5,674 bases of DNA. Source: Candidatus Zixiibacteriota bacterium (GTDB taxonomy: Bacteria; Zixibacteria; MSB-5A5; GN15; JACZUZ01). Below are positions 1-5,674 of this stretch, piece after piece (position 1 is the first letter of the stretch; the number at the start of each line of letters is the position of its first letter). The notes beneath the pieces were generated by a model that did not search any database, was not told where the DNA came from, and saw nothing but the letters and a program-made list of their open reading frames with translations. The position numbers and the translations under genes were made by a program. The DNA lies in the NCBI GenBank assembly GCA_022572905.1, contig JACZUZ010000153.1, positions 1 through 5,674 of the forward strand, read 5' to 3'.

Positions 1-1
1 G

Positions 2-1243
2 CAGCTGCCCGGGGGCGAATCCGCCGTCGCAGGACTCACCATCTTCAATCAACTTCTCTGGTTTATCGACTCGATCAACGCTCTGATCGGCGCGGGTTCA
101 GTTGCGGTAATCGCGCATTATTATGGAGAAAAAGATTACGGCTCATGCGAGAAAAGCATTCGACAGACATTCATGCTGAAAATAATCGTTGGTGTCATTT
201 TCGCCGGAATAGCTCTAATGTTCATTGGTCAGATCATCGATCTGCTGGGAGCGCGCGCAGGGACGTATGATATCGCAGTTGAGTACGGAAGCATTATGCT
301 CTGGGGGACACCGCTTATCTTTGTCGCCTTCTCTATTTTTACGGCGCTACGGGGTATCGCAAACCCGAAGCTCGCCATGACAATCATGCTGGCCTCTACA
401 GCGTTCAATATGATTCTCGACCCGCTTCTCATATTTGGATACGCGGGGTTCCCGGCCCTGGGAGTAGCGGGAGCGGCAATAGCATCGGTCATAACATATT
501 CGCTGGTCGTTTTAGTTGGCGTGCTCTATCTGATTGGGAAACGATGCAATGTTCAGATTCATTTATTTAAGACCGGATGGTTTGACACCGAAATTATCAA
601 AAGAATAATCCGCGTCGGAACTCCATCATGGATCGGACAGGGTGCATGGTCATCTTCAATGATTCTCCTGACACCCATGGTCGCCGCTTATGGCGATAAG
701 GTTATGTCGGCTTATGGCATCAGCCTGCAGGTAGTCGTTTTTGGATTGATGATAGTAGTTGGTGCGGGGTTGGGCTTAAGTTCACTAATTGGCCATAATA
801 TTGGAGCCAACAAACTCAAACGCGCAAAAATTACAGCAGACCGAGCAATCATCTTATCCGCGGTAATAATGACCCTAATCGCAATTGTTGCCTTTATCTT
901 TGCGAAGACATTCGCGGGCTTCTATTTTACAGACGCAGAATCGAAAAGAAGAATTGTGGAGGCACTTCGTATATTTTGTATTGGAATGCCCTTCTGGGGC
1001 TTGCTGGTAATGATGGAAGCTGTTTACATGGGAGTAGGCCGCAACAAGCCGGCAATGGTCGCAAACGTTGTGCGCGGCTGGGGTTTGAGAGTACCCCTTT
1101 TCTTCTTGTTGACACAATGGTTCAGCGTCGAGCCACGAATACTCTGGTACGCGGTTGCATTACCCGACATACTGGTAGTCTCTGTCTTCTGGGTGTATTA
1201 TCGAAAGGGTCGTTGGCTGGACGCAAAATTGGCCTGGCGCTGA
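2..1243 (+). CDS. MATE family efflux transporter, 5' partial (N-terminus outside the window)
   Basis: Multidrug and toxin extrusion family transporter, an inner-membrane antiporter that exports cationic or drug-like compounds in exchange for Na+ or H+ (family knowledge; the substrate cannot be read from sequence). The frame is open from base 2 with no stop, so the first ATG in view (173) is internal: the residues before it (e.g. FIDSINALIGAGSVAVIAHYYGE) are typical MATE sequence. Of the visible 413 residues, about 11 hydrophobic segments can be counted, near residues 27-45, 57-76, 97-115, 123-145, 155-178, 209-229, 239-265, 282-307, 321-345, 360-374 and 380-400. That fits a 12-TM protein of about 450 residues lacking only TM1. 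Family-like motifs are ALRGIANPKLAM, the LDPLLIFGYAGFPALGVAGA loop and GHNIGANKLKRA at the start of the second half. The C-terminus is short and basic and the TGA stop is intact. The gene lies 58 bases upstream of the threonine-synthase-like gene on the same strand. Subfamily (NorM or DinF-like) is not resolved. Confidence 0.93.
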   Translation, partial: QLPGGESAVAGLTIFNQLLWFIDSINALIGAGSVAVIAHYYGEKDYGSCEKSIRQTFMLKIIVGVIFAGIALMFIGQIIDLLGARAGTYDIAVEYGSIMLWGTPLIFVAFSIFTALRGIANPKLAMTIMLASTAFNMILDPLLIFGYAGFPALGVAGAAIASVITYSLVVLVGVLYLIGKRCNVQIHLFKTGWFDTEIIKRIIRVGTPSWIGQGAWSSSMILLTPMVAAYGDKVMSAYGISLQVVVFGLMIVVGAGLGLSSLIGHNIGANKLKRAKITADRAIILSAVIMTLIAIVAFIFAKTFAGFYFTDAESKRRIVEALRIFCIGMPFWGLLVMMEAVYMGVGRNKPAMVANVVRGWGLRVPLFFLLTQWFSVEPRILWYAVALPDILVVSVFWVYYRKGRWLDAKLAWR

Positions 1244-1271
1244 TTAGCCCGACGACAGACTAGCTTATCAG
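1240..1271 (+). repeat. imperfect inverted repeat at the end of the MATE gene
   Basis: CTGATTAGC (1240-1248) and GCTTATCAG (1263-1271) are inverse complements with one central mismatch, separated by 14 bases. The left arm contains the MATE TGA stop codon. The arms could form a hairpin in the transcript, but the stem is interrupted and AT-rich and no T-run follows. It is therefore at best a weak terminator, an mRNA 3' stabiliser or a protein-binding site. The rest of the 58-base gap to the next gene shows no clear promoter. Confidence 0.3.
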
Positions 1272-1301
1272 AATTAATAAGAACTCCACATTAACCTCCA
1301 T

Positions 1302-2552
1302 ATGAAACTAAAAGAGAACATGCGAACATTTGTAACTCATCTTGAAGGCGCAATAGATGGCGCAACGCTCAACGCGCAAGAACTACAAACAATGAGCTCT
1401 GAGCGCCCGCTCTGGACTCGGTATGATCTCGATTCTGTCCGAAAGTCCCTGACCAAGGAGTCTCTGACGAAGCGCGAATGTACGATGTGGCGCTACCGCG
1501 AATTATTACCTCCCTCAGGCGATGACGAGATCGTAACATTGGGCGAGGGCATGACGCCTATTTACAACTGCCCGAGGCTGGCGGATCATTTCGGACTGAA
1601 GAATGTGTCCATAAAAGACGACTCTCAACTCCCGACCGGAAGCTTCAAGAGTCGTGGCATGGCCATGGCGCTAACGATGGCCAAGAAATTCGGTGTGAAA
1701 CGAGTTGCCGTGCCTACCTGCGGAAATGCAGGCGGCGCCGCCGCCGCGTACGCCGCTCGCGCGGGTATCGAGGCGTATATCTTTATGCCAGACGACACAC
1801 CAAAGATAAATCAATATGAATGCAATTTATTCGGAGCTAAATTATTTTTGGTCAACGGATTGATTTCGGATTGCGGAAAAATTGTGCGCGACGGTAAAGA
1901 ACCCATGGGCTGGTTTGATTTGTCCACTCTGAAGGAGCCTTATCGCCTTGAAGGTAAAAAGACCATGGGTCTCGAATTGGCCGAACAGATGAACTGGACC
2001 TTGCCCGATGTCATTATATATCCCACCGGGGGAGGCACCGGCCTGATCGGGATGTGGAAAGCGTTTCATGAATTGATTGAGCTGGGCTGGATCGACCCAG
2101 ACAGACTTCCCCGCATGGTCTCGGCTCAATCAACGGGTTGTTGTCCCATTGTTAGAGCTTTCGAAGCCCATGAAAAATTCGCTAAGCCTTTTGAAGACGC
2201 CAACACCATGGCCAGCGGAATCAGAGTTCCTGTAGCCGTCGGAGACTTCATGATACTTGACGCTATTTACAGCAGTAATGGAACCGCGGTTGCCGCCGAG
2301 GAGGATCGCTTTCCCGCCTGGATGCGCCTTGTGGCGCGGCTTGAGGGAGTGGGCATGTGCCCGGAAGCGACCGCAGGTATTGGCGCCCTTGAACAGCTAA
2401 GTAAGAGCGGATGGATTAAGCCGGACGAACGCGTTCTATTATTCAATACCGGCGCGGCGCAAAAATATCCCCATATAGAGCCGCGCGATCCGGCCAGAGT
2501 CAACAAAGACAAACCAATAGATTGGGGTTTCATTGAAAGTCAGTCAGTCTGA
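1302..2552 (+). CDS. thrC: threonine synthase-like PLP-dependent enzyme with a cysteine-less N-terminal domain
   Basis: Fold-type II PLP enzyme of the tryptophan synthase beta superfamily, closest in pattern to threonine synthase, which converts O-phospho-L-homoserine to L-threonine in the cytoplasm. The 416-residue length is usual. Visible motifs: LGEGMTPIY (80-88), DDSQLPTGSFKSRG (106-119) with the likely Schiff-base lysine K116, CGNAGGAAAAYAAR (140-153) cradling the cofactor, ECNLFGAKLFLVNGLISDCG (173-192), the phosphate-binding glycine loop PTGGGTGLIG (241-250), and NTGAAQKYPH (382-391), where a Thr/Ser near the pyridine nitrogen is expected. Many homologues open with a zinc ribbon reading HLEC...C.xCG.PLLvRYDL. 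Here the region is THLEG (12-16) through RPLWTRYDL (35-43), with no cysteine before C60, so zinc binding is lost. The start is uncertain: ATG 1302 has no purine-rich site, and ATG 1320 (M7) has only a weak AAAGAG ahead of it. No thrA or thrB is in view, so a different beta-replacement reaction is possible. The 3' end overlaps the convergent glycosyltransferase gene by 9 bases. Confidence 0.88.
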   Translation: MKLKENMRTFVTHLEGAIDGATLNAQELQTMSSERPLWTRYDLDSVRKSLTKESLTKRECTMWRYRELLPPSGDDEIVTLGEGMTPIYNCPRLADHFGLKNVSIKDDSQLPTGSFKSRGMAMALTMAKKFGVKRVAVPTCGNAGGAAAAYAARAGIEAYIFMPDDTPKINQYECNLFGAKLFLVNGLISDCGKIVRDGKEPMGWFDLSTLKEPYRLEGKKTMGLELAEQMNWTLPDVIIYPTGGGTGLIGMWKAFHELIELGWIDPDRLPRMVSAQSTGCCPIVRAFEAHEKFAKPFEDANTMASGIRVPVAVGDFMILDAIYSSNGTAVAAEEDRFPAWMRLVARLEGVGMCPEATAGIGALEQLSKSGWIKPDERVLLFNTGAAQKYPHIEPRDPARVNKDKPIDWGFIESQSV

Positions 2553-4019
2553 TATTTTTTGACCAATTGTAGTGTTCACACAGCGACAAACGAAAACTGC
2601 CGCGAATGCAGAAATAATCGGTATTACCGGAAAATGGAATCGCCCGAACCCGAAATAGACGAAATGAACAGCCGCCCAATAAGCGAGAGTGGCCAAAAGC
2701 AAATAGGCCCCGGGCGTTCTTAATTCTTTGGTCGTGAAGAATTTCCATGTCCCCGCCAAGGCGAGCGCCAGGACGAACATATAGAACAACTGAGTCACTC
2801 CAGCGAGAATAACATACCTATCCGTCACTCCATCATTAGCGGCGCGTATTATCTCATAGTGCAGAGCGTCAATATCTATTGAATATAGAAAAGCAACTTT
2901 CAGTACGCCCATCTTTAGAAATCTGGCCGGGTTCTTCTTGATAAAATCCCATCCCAAACTATATCCCAGTCGATCATTGCTCGCTTCAAGCGCAGGTATG
3001 TTTAGCTTGAAAATGGCTGTATCGGGTATGCTCCACCCCACTCCTGAGCGGGGGTTGTCACCTATATAGAAATTACCACCGCCGTTCGATGAAATCGCCG
3101 ATAATCCCAACTCGCGCTGATTTCTGATCATCCACGGCGCGACAGTCATTGCAAAAAATATTAGAGTGACAGCAAACAAGCCCAGCGGCGCTCTGGGACC
3201 CAAGCGAGATCGAAACCAATAGAGCGCTGCTAGTGGAATCCAGGTTAAAGTGAGCGGACGAGTTAGAGCGGACAATCCCAAAACAATACCGGCGAGCGCC
3301 AGTGAAAGCCACCCCAGATTTTTAAGCGAATCGACTCTGATAATTAGCCAGATAGCGAACAGGAAAAGAAAAGTAAACGTAGTCTCGGTCATAATCTGAT
3401 TCGTGAATAAAATCTGACTGGGGAAGATAGCCATAATGACGAGGGTCAACCTCGCAACACGCTCATTCCACACGCGTCTAGCAATCAAATAGGCCAGATA
3501 ACATGTTCCAACGCTCAGGAATATGTTAAATATGGCGCCGCTAATAGGAGCCTGCCCGAAAACCAAATACAATCGTGAAAGCAAAAAAGGATATCCGGGG
3601 GGCAACATCGCGGTTGGTTCGCCTTCATAGTAAAATCCACCCTGCGCAATCCAGTTCGTCGCCAGATAATCATATCCCGCGCTGTCGGCCCAGAGTTGGA
3701 TCGGGATCAGGGCAACCGCCAATACCCGCAGCGCTAAAGCGCTAACGAGCGCTATAAAAAGAAAACGCTTGCTGTTCCATCCCTCGATACTATTCGAGAG
3801 CGAATTTAATCCACTCGCCACTCGGTTATAGAAAACCAATAGGCAACCGGGCGCGGAGAAGGAAATCAGGAATATTCTCAACTGCAGGAAGGAATCAGGG
3901 TCTATTACACCATCCGGACTTAAGAAAAGAAACTGATTTTTGAGAAACTCAAAATTTAATACAGCCAGAGCTGATACGATCAAAAAGCCCAGCCCGGTAG
4001 TTATGCGCAAGTATTTCAT
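2544..4019 (-). CDS. GT39/ArnT-like membrane glycosyltransferase (PMT_2, GT-C fold)
   Basis: Polytopic inner-membrane glycosyltransferase of the dolichyl-phosphate-mannose mannosyltransferase/ArnT superfamily. Such enzymes move a sugar from a polyprenyl-phosphate carrier to an acceptor (protein, lipid A, O-antigen or another glycan) on the periplasmic face; donor and acceptor here are unknown. The 491 residues include about a dozen hydrophobic segments. After an N-terminal membrane anchor (7-23) and a second helix (47-65), the catalytic-type first outer loop LWADSAGYDYLATNW (109-123) holds the acidic residues D112 and D117. It is followed by MLPPGYPFLLSRLY (138-151), the membrane motif QIMTETTFTFLF (208-219), ALTRPL (251-256), a soluble stretch NFYIGDNPRSGVGW (316-329), and the C-terminal RFHFPVIPIISAFAA (460-474) typical of the family. 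The start ATG has no Shine-Dalgarno sequence; the short N-terminal basic stretch followed by a helix supports it. It stands alone, convergent with the threonine-synthase-like gene and divergent from egtB, with no other glycan genes in view to suggest its pathway. Confidence 0.85.
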   Translation of the reverse strand: MKYLRITTGLGFLIVSALAVLNFEFLKNQFLFLSPDGVIDPDSFLQLRIFLISFSAPGCLLVFYNRVASGLNSLSNSIEGWNSKRFLFIALVSALALRVLAVALIPIQLWADSAGYDYLATNWIAQGGFYYEGEPTAMLPPGYPFLLSRLYLVFGQAPISGAIFNIFLSVGTCYLAYLIARRVWNERVARLTLVIMAIFPSQILFTNQIMTETTFTFLFLFAIWLIIRVDSLKNLGWLSLALAGIVLGLSALTRPLTLTWIPLAALYWFRSRLGPRAPLGLFAVTLIFFAMTVAPWMIRNQRELGLSAISSNGGGNFYIGDNPRSGVGWSIPDTAIFKLNIPALEASNDRLGYSLGWDFIKKNPARFLKMGVLKVAFLYSIDIDALHYEIIRAANDGVTDRYVILAGVTQLFYMFVLALALAGTWKFFTTKELRTPGAYLLLATLAYWAAVHFVYFGFGRFHFPVIPIISAFAAVFVCRCVNTTIGQKISD

Positions 4020-4068
4020 GTGTTTATTTATTCTGAACCCTCAAAATCAGTCTTTGACCAACGCCTAC

Positions 4069-4097
4069 ATAATAAATGACGTCCAATTAGGCAAAGT
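4069..4097 (-). promoter_or_regulatory. weak candidate promoter for the glycosyltransferase gene
   Basis: Read on the minus strand, TATTAT (4074-4069) matches the sigma-70 -10 consensus at five of six positions and would start transcription roughly 40 bases ahead of the ATG at 4019. The -35 zone (about 4090-4097, around CTTTGCC) matches poorly. It is a position-based guess in an AT-rich intergenic region and could be chance. Confidence 0.2.
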
Positions 4098-4183
4098 TGA
4101 TAAATTCTGGCGCAGGAAATGCTCGCACACCTCACATTCAGCGCCTTACGCTTAATTCACCATTAAAAGCGACCCTGATAGTG

Positions 4184-4189
4184 TTGACA
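4184..4189 (+). promoter_or_regulatory. TTGACA, perfect -35-like hexamer upstream of egtB
   Basis: An exact sigma-70 -35 consensus lies about 95 bases ahead of the preferred egtB start. At the normal 16-18 base spacing (from about 4206) only poor -10 sequences such as GAATTT are found; the better TAATAT at 4199-4204 is only 9 bases away. It is either a weak or activator-dependent promoter or coincidence. If used, transcription would begin after 4204 and rule out the TTG there as a start. Confidence 0.22.
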
Positions 4190-4270
4190 AGCGCGAAATA
4201 ATATTGAATTTTCGGGATGTCGAAGTCACAGGACATGTTTCCCTCCCCTCCTGCGAGAGTCGGCCAGATC

Positions 4271-4277
4271 GGAAGGA
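4271..4277 (+). promoter_or_regulatory. ribosome binding site deciding the egtB start
   Basis: GGAAGGA, with five bases between its second GG pair (4275-4276) and the ATG at 4282, is the best Shine-Dalgarno sequence in the window. It favours ATG 4282 over the in-frame TTG at 4204, which has no site. A second in-frame ATG at 4312 is preceded by AAAGGGA about nine bases upstream and is the main competitor. Confidence 0.6.
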
Positions 4278-4281
4278 ATTG

Positions 4282-5625
4282 ATGGAATCTTCGCATAAAG
4301 GGAATTTAATAATGGAACGGGATGAGAAATCTCAGATAGATGGAGTTGGGCTGATCGCACGGCTTCTTGAAGTTCGCACTATGAGCGAGGAATTATGCAG
4401 CCCCCTCGAAATCGAGGACTATGTGGTTCAACCTATCCCGGATGTAAGTCCGCCGAAATGGCATTTGGGACATACGACCTGGTTCTTTGAGCGTGTTATT
4501 CTGCAGGATTTTGAAACGGGCTTTAAGGTCTTTGACAAGAAATATTACTTTGTATTCAACTCTTACTACAAGTCGTTCGGACCGCATCTGGATCGTAACC
4601 TCCGCGGAACAATCTCGCGCCCGACTGTCGCCGAAGTGATGAAGTATCGAAAAGCTATTACTGAGCGAATCGTTAGTCTGCTGGAAAATATGGACGAATC
4701 CGCCCTGATCCGAATAGCCCCGTTGATCATTCTGGGAATGAATCATGAACAACAACATCAGGAACTTCTCGTTTCAGATATCAAGATTATCCTCTCCGCC
4801 AATCCTCTCCGTCCGGTCTACTTGCCCCGTATAGCAAATGAGTCGCGAGTAACGGCGCTTCCTTCCGTGGCAATTGAATTCGAAGGCGGAACGCGCGAAA
4901 TTGGCGCGAACGGAAACAACGGTTTCGCCTACGACAATGAATTCCCTCGTCATCGAGAGCTGGTTGCCGATTTCAAGCTTCACAATCGTCCTGTTAACTG
5001 CGGAGAGTATTTGGAGTTTATGGAAGACAAAAGCTACAGCGATCACCGTCTCTGGCTTGCAGATGGTTGGGCTGTAATTCAAGAAGAACAATGGAACGCG
5101 CCGCTCTACTGGGAAAAGCTTGACGATTCCTGGCAAATCATGACCATGTCAGGTTTGCAACCGGTTAATGTCGCAGAGCCGGTTTGTCATGTCAGTTTTT
5201 TCGAAGCTTCGGCGTATGCGCGATGGGCCGGAAAGCGCTTGCCCACCGAGTCCGAATGGGAGACAGCCTGTCTCAGTCAGGAGTCCGATAATCATTACGG
5301 AACGCTTCTCGAGGATAAAGAATTCCATCCGAACTGTGCGACAAAACCAAAATCAGCGCCCGCCAACTCGCTCCAGGCAATGATCGGAGACGTTTGGGAG
5401 TGGACTGCCAGCGCGTACCTCCCCTACCCCGGTTATCGCCAAACGCGTGACGCCCTAGGAGAATACAACGGCAAGTTCATGAACAATCAAATGGTTCTTC
5501 GCGGCGGGTCTTGCGCTACACCAAGAAGTCACATCCGACCGACCTACCGTAATTTTTTCCAGAGCTATAAACGCTGGCAATTTAGCGGATTTCGCCTCGC
5601 AGAGGATGCGAACTCACGTCGATAA
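4282..5625 (+). CDS. egtB: EgtB: ergothioneine biosynthesis iron(II)-dependent sulfoxide synthase
   Basis: Joins hercynine (trimethylhistidine) to a thiol donor with O2 to form the S-conjugated sulfoxide, the central C-S bond step of ergothioneine synthesis; a cytoplasmic non-heme iron enzyme. With this start it has 447 residues, close to the family norm. The N-terminal DinB_2 domain (about 20-170) carries KWHLGHTTWFFE (59-70) with the probable iron ligand H64, and GMNHEQQHQELL (152-163) supplying H155 and H159. The C-terminal formylglycine-generating-enzyme/sulfatase-modifying domain (about 195-440) has RPVNCGEYLEFM, HVSFFEASAYARWAGKRLPT, SEWE, GDVWEWTASAYLPYPGY and LRGGSCATPRSHIRPTYRNF, ending in FSGFRLA. 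FNSYYKSFGP (92-101) has the adjacent tyrosines Y95/Y96 described for the Chloracidobacterium EgtB that uses cysteine rather than gamma-glutamylcysteine, so cysteine is the inferred donor. Starts at 4204 (TTG, 473 aa) and 4312 (437 aa) are also in frame; the 4204 extension looks unlike the family. OvoA-like activity is possible but less likely, as no methyltransferase domain is fused. A new ORF follows 19 bases downstream. Confidence 0.93.
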   Translation: MESSHKGNLIMERDEKSQIDGVGLIARLLEVRTMSEELCSPLEIEDYVVQPIPDVSPPKWHLGHTTWFFERVILQDFETGFKVFDKKYYFVFNSYYKSFGPHLDRNLRGTISRPTVAEVMKYRKAITERIVSLLENMDESALIRIAPLIILGMNHEQQHQELLVSDIKIILSANPLRPVYLPRIANESRVTALPSVAIEFEGGTREIGANGNNGFAYDNEFPRHRELVADFKLHNRPVNCGEYLEFMEDKSYSDHRLWLADGWAVIQEEQWNAPLYWEKLDDSWQIMTMSGLQPVNVAEPVCHVSFFEASAYARWAGKRLPTESEWETACLSQESDNHYGTLLEDKEFHPNCATKPKSAPANSLQAMIGDVWEWTASAYLPYPGYRQTRDALGEYNGKFMNNQMVLRGGSCATPRSHIRPTYRNFFQSYKRWQFSGFRLAEDANSRR

Positions 5626-5644
5626 GTTTCTCAGCGCATTAATT

Positions 5645-5674
5645 ATGTCTCATAAAGTTAAAGTTATCGTACCT
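5645..5674 (+). CDS. start of a downstream ORF, 3' partial (possibly egtD)
   Basis: An ATG 19 bases after the egtB stop opens a frame reading MSHKVKVIVP to the end of the window. Ten codons identify nothing on their own and no clear Shine-Dalgarno sequence precedes it. The short same-strand spacing suggests co-transcription with egtB. In many bacteria egtB is followed by egtD, the S-adenosylmethionine-dependent histidine N-alpha-trimethyltransferase that makes the EgtB substrate, so that is the first hypothesis, from context only. Confidence 0.4.
   Translation, partial: MSHKVKVIVP

Noticed and set aside
173..175. ATG at 173 as the true start of the MATE gene
   Set aside because: The frame is open to the left edge and bases 2-172 translate to typical MATE sequence, so this methionine is internal and the gene is cut by the window.
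2267..2533. Minus-strand 88-codon open frame opposite the end of the threonine-synthase-like gene
   Set aside because: Antisense to a conserved coding region and low-complexity in composition, with no start signal.
2511..2560. Possible rho-independent terminator: AAACC...GGTTT hairpin near 2511-2530 and T-run at 2555-2560
   Set aside because: The hairpin lies inside the coding sequence, is bulged, and is about 25 bases away from the T-run, so the two do not form one terminator.
4063..4092. GCCTA...TAGGC inverted repeat in the divergent intergenic region
   Set aside because: Only five paired bases over a 20-base loop; expected by chance in a region this size.
3940..4155. Plus-strand 71-codon open frame starting inside the glycosyltransferase gene and entering the intergenic region
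   Set aside because: No recognisable protein features or ribosome site; the first third is antisense to the glycosyltransferase N-terminus.
4393..5136. Two minus-strand open frames of about 120 codons opposite egtB (4393-4758 and 4774-5136)
   Set aside because: They lie wholly antisense to a well-supported EgtB, have no recognisable domain, and look like by-products of codon bias.

Overview
The window is a stretch of bacterial chromosome of about 50% G+C (judged by eye). It carries three complete protein genes, one gene cut at the left edge and a fourth-gene stub cut at the right edge. I see no rRNA, tRNA, CRISPR array, insertion sequence or phage gene. The genes are ordinary housekeeping, accessory-metabolism and envelope types. 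The organism cannot be fixed from this. A GT-C glycosyltransferase that would use a lipid-linked sugar fits a bacterium with an elaborate envelope. The EgtB carries the Tyr-Tyr pair described for the Chloracidobacterium thermophilum enzyme, which makes Acidobacteriota or another under-sampled Gram-negative phylum a reasonable but weak guess.

Layout. Bases 2-1243 (+) are the C-terminal ~413 residues of a MATE-family multidrug/cation antiporter. After a 58-base gap that holds an imperfect inverted repeat, 1302-2552 (+) encodes a fold-type II PLP enzyme of the threonine synthase family. Its N-terminal zinc-ribbon region has lost its cysteines. Converging on it, and overlapping its last 9 bases, is a 491-residue membrane glycosyltransferase of the GT39/ArnT/PMT_2 type (4019-2544, minus strand). 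A 262-base divergent intergenic region follows, with only weak promoter-like sequences. From 4282 (+) a complete EgtB-type iron(II)-dependent sulfoxide synthase of ergothioneine biosynthesis runs to 5625. Nineteen bases later a new reading frame begins and leaves the window after 10 codons; by context it may be the partner methyltransferase EgtD.

How the genes relate. The MATE and threonine-synthase-like genes could be co-transcribed, but nothing links their functions. The glycosyltransferase stands alone on the other strand. The EgtB gene and the stub probably begin an ergothioneine operon that continues to the right: EgtD would make hercynine from histidine, and EgtB would join it to a thiol donor, predicted here to be cysteine. 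I found no convincing novel multi-gene system. The points most worth a second look are the cysteine-less threonine synthase, the type II-like EgtB, and the tight convergent overlap made of a short tetranucleotide repeat.
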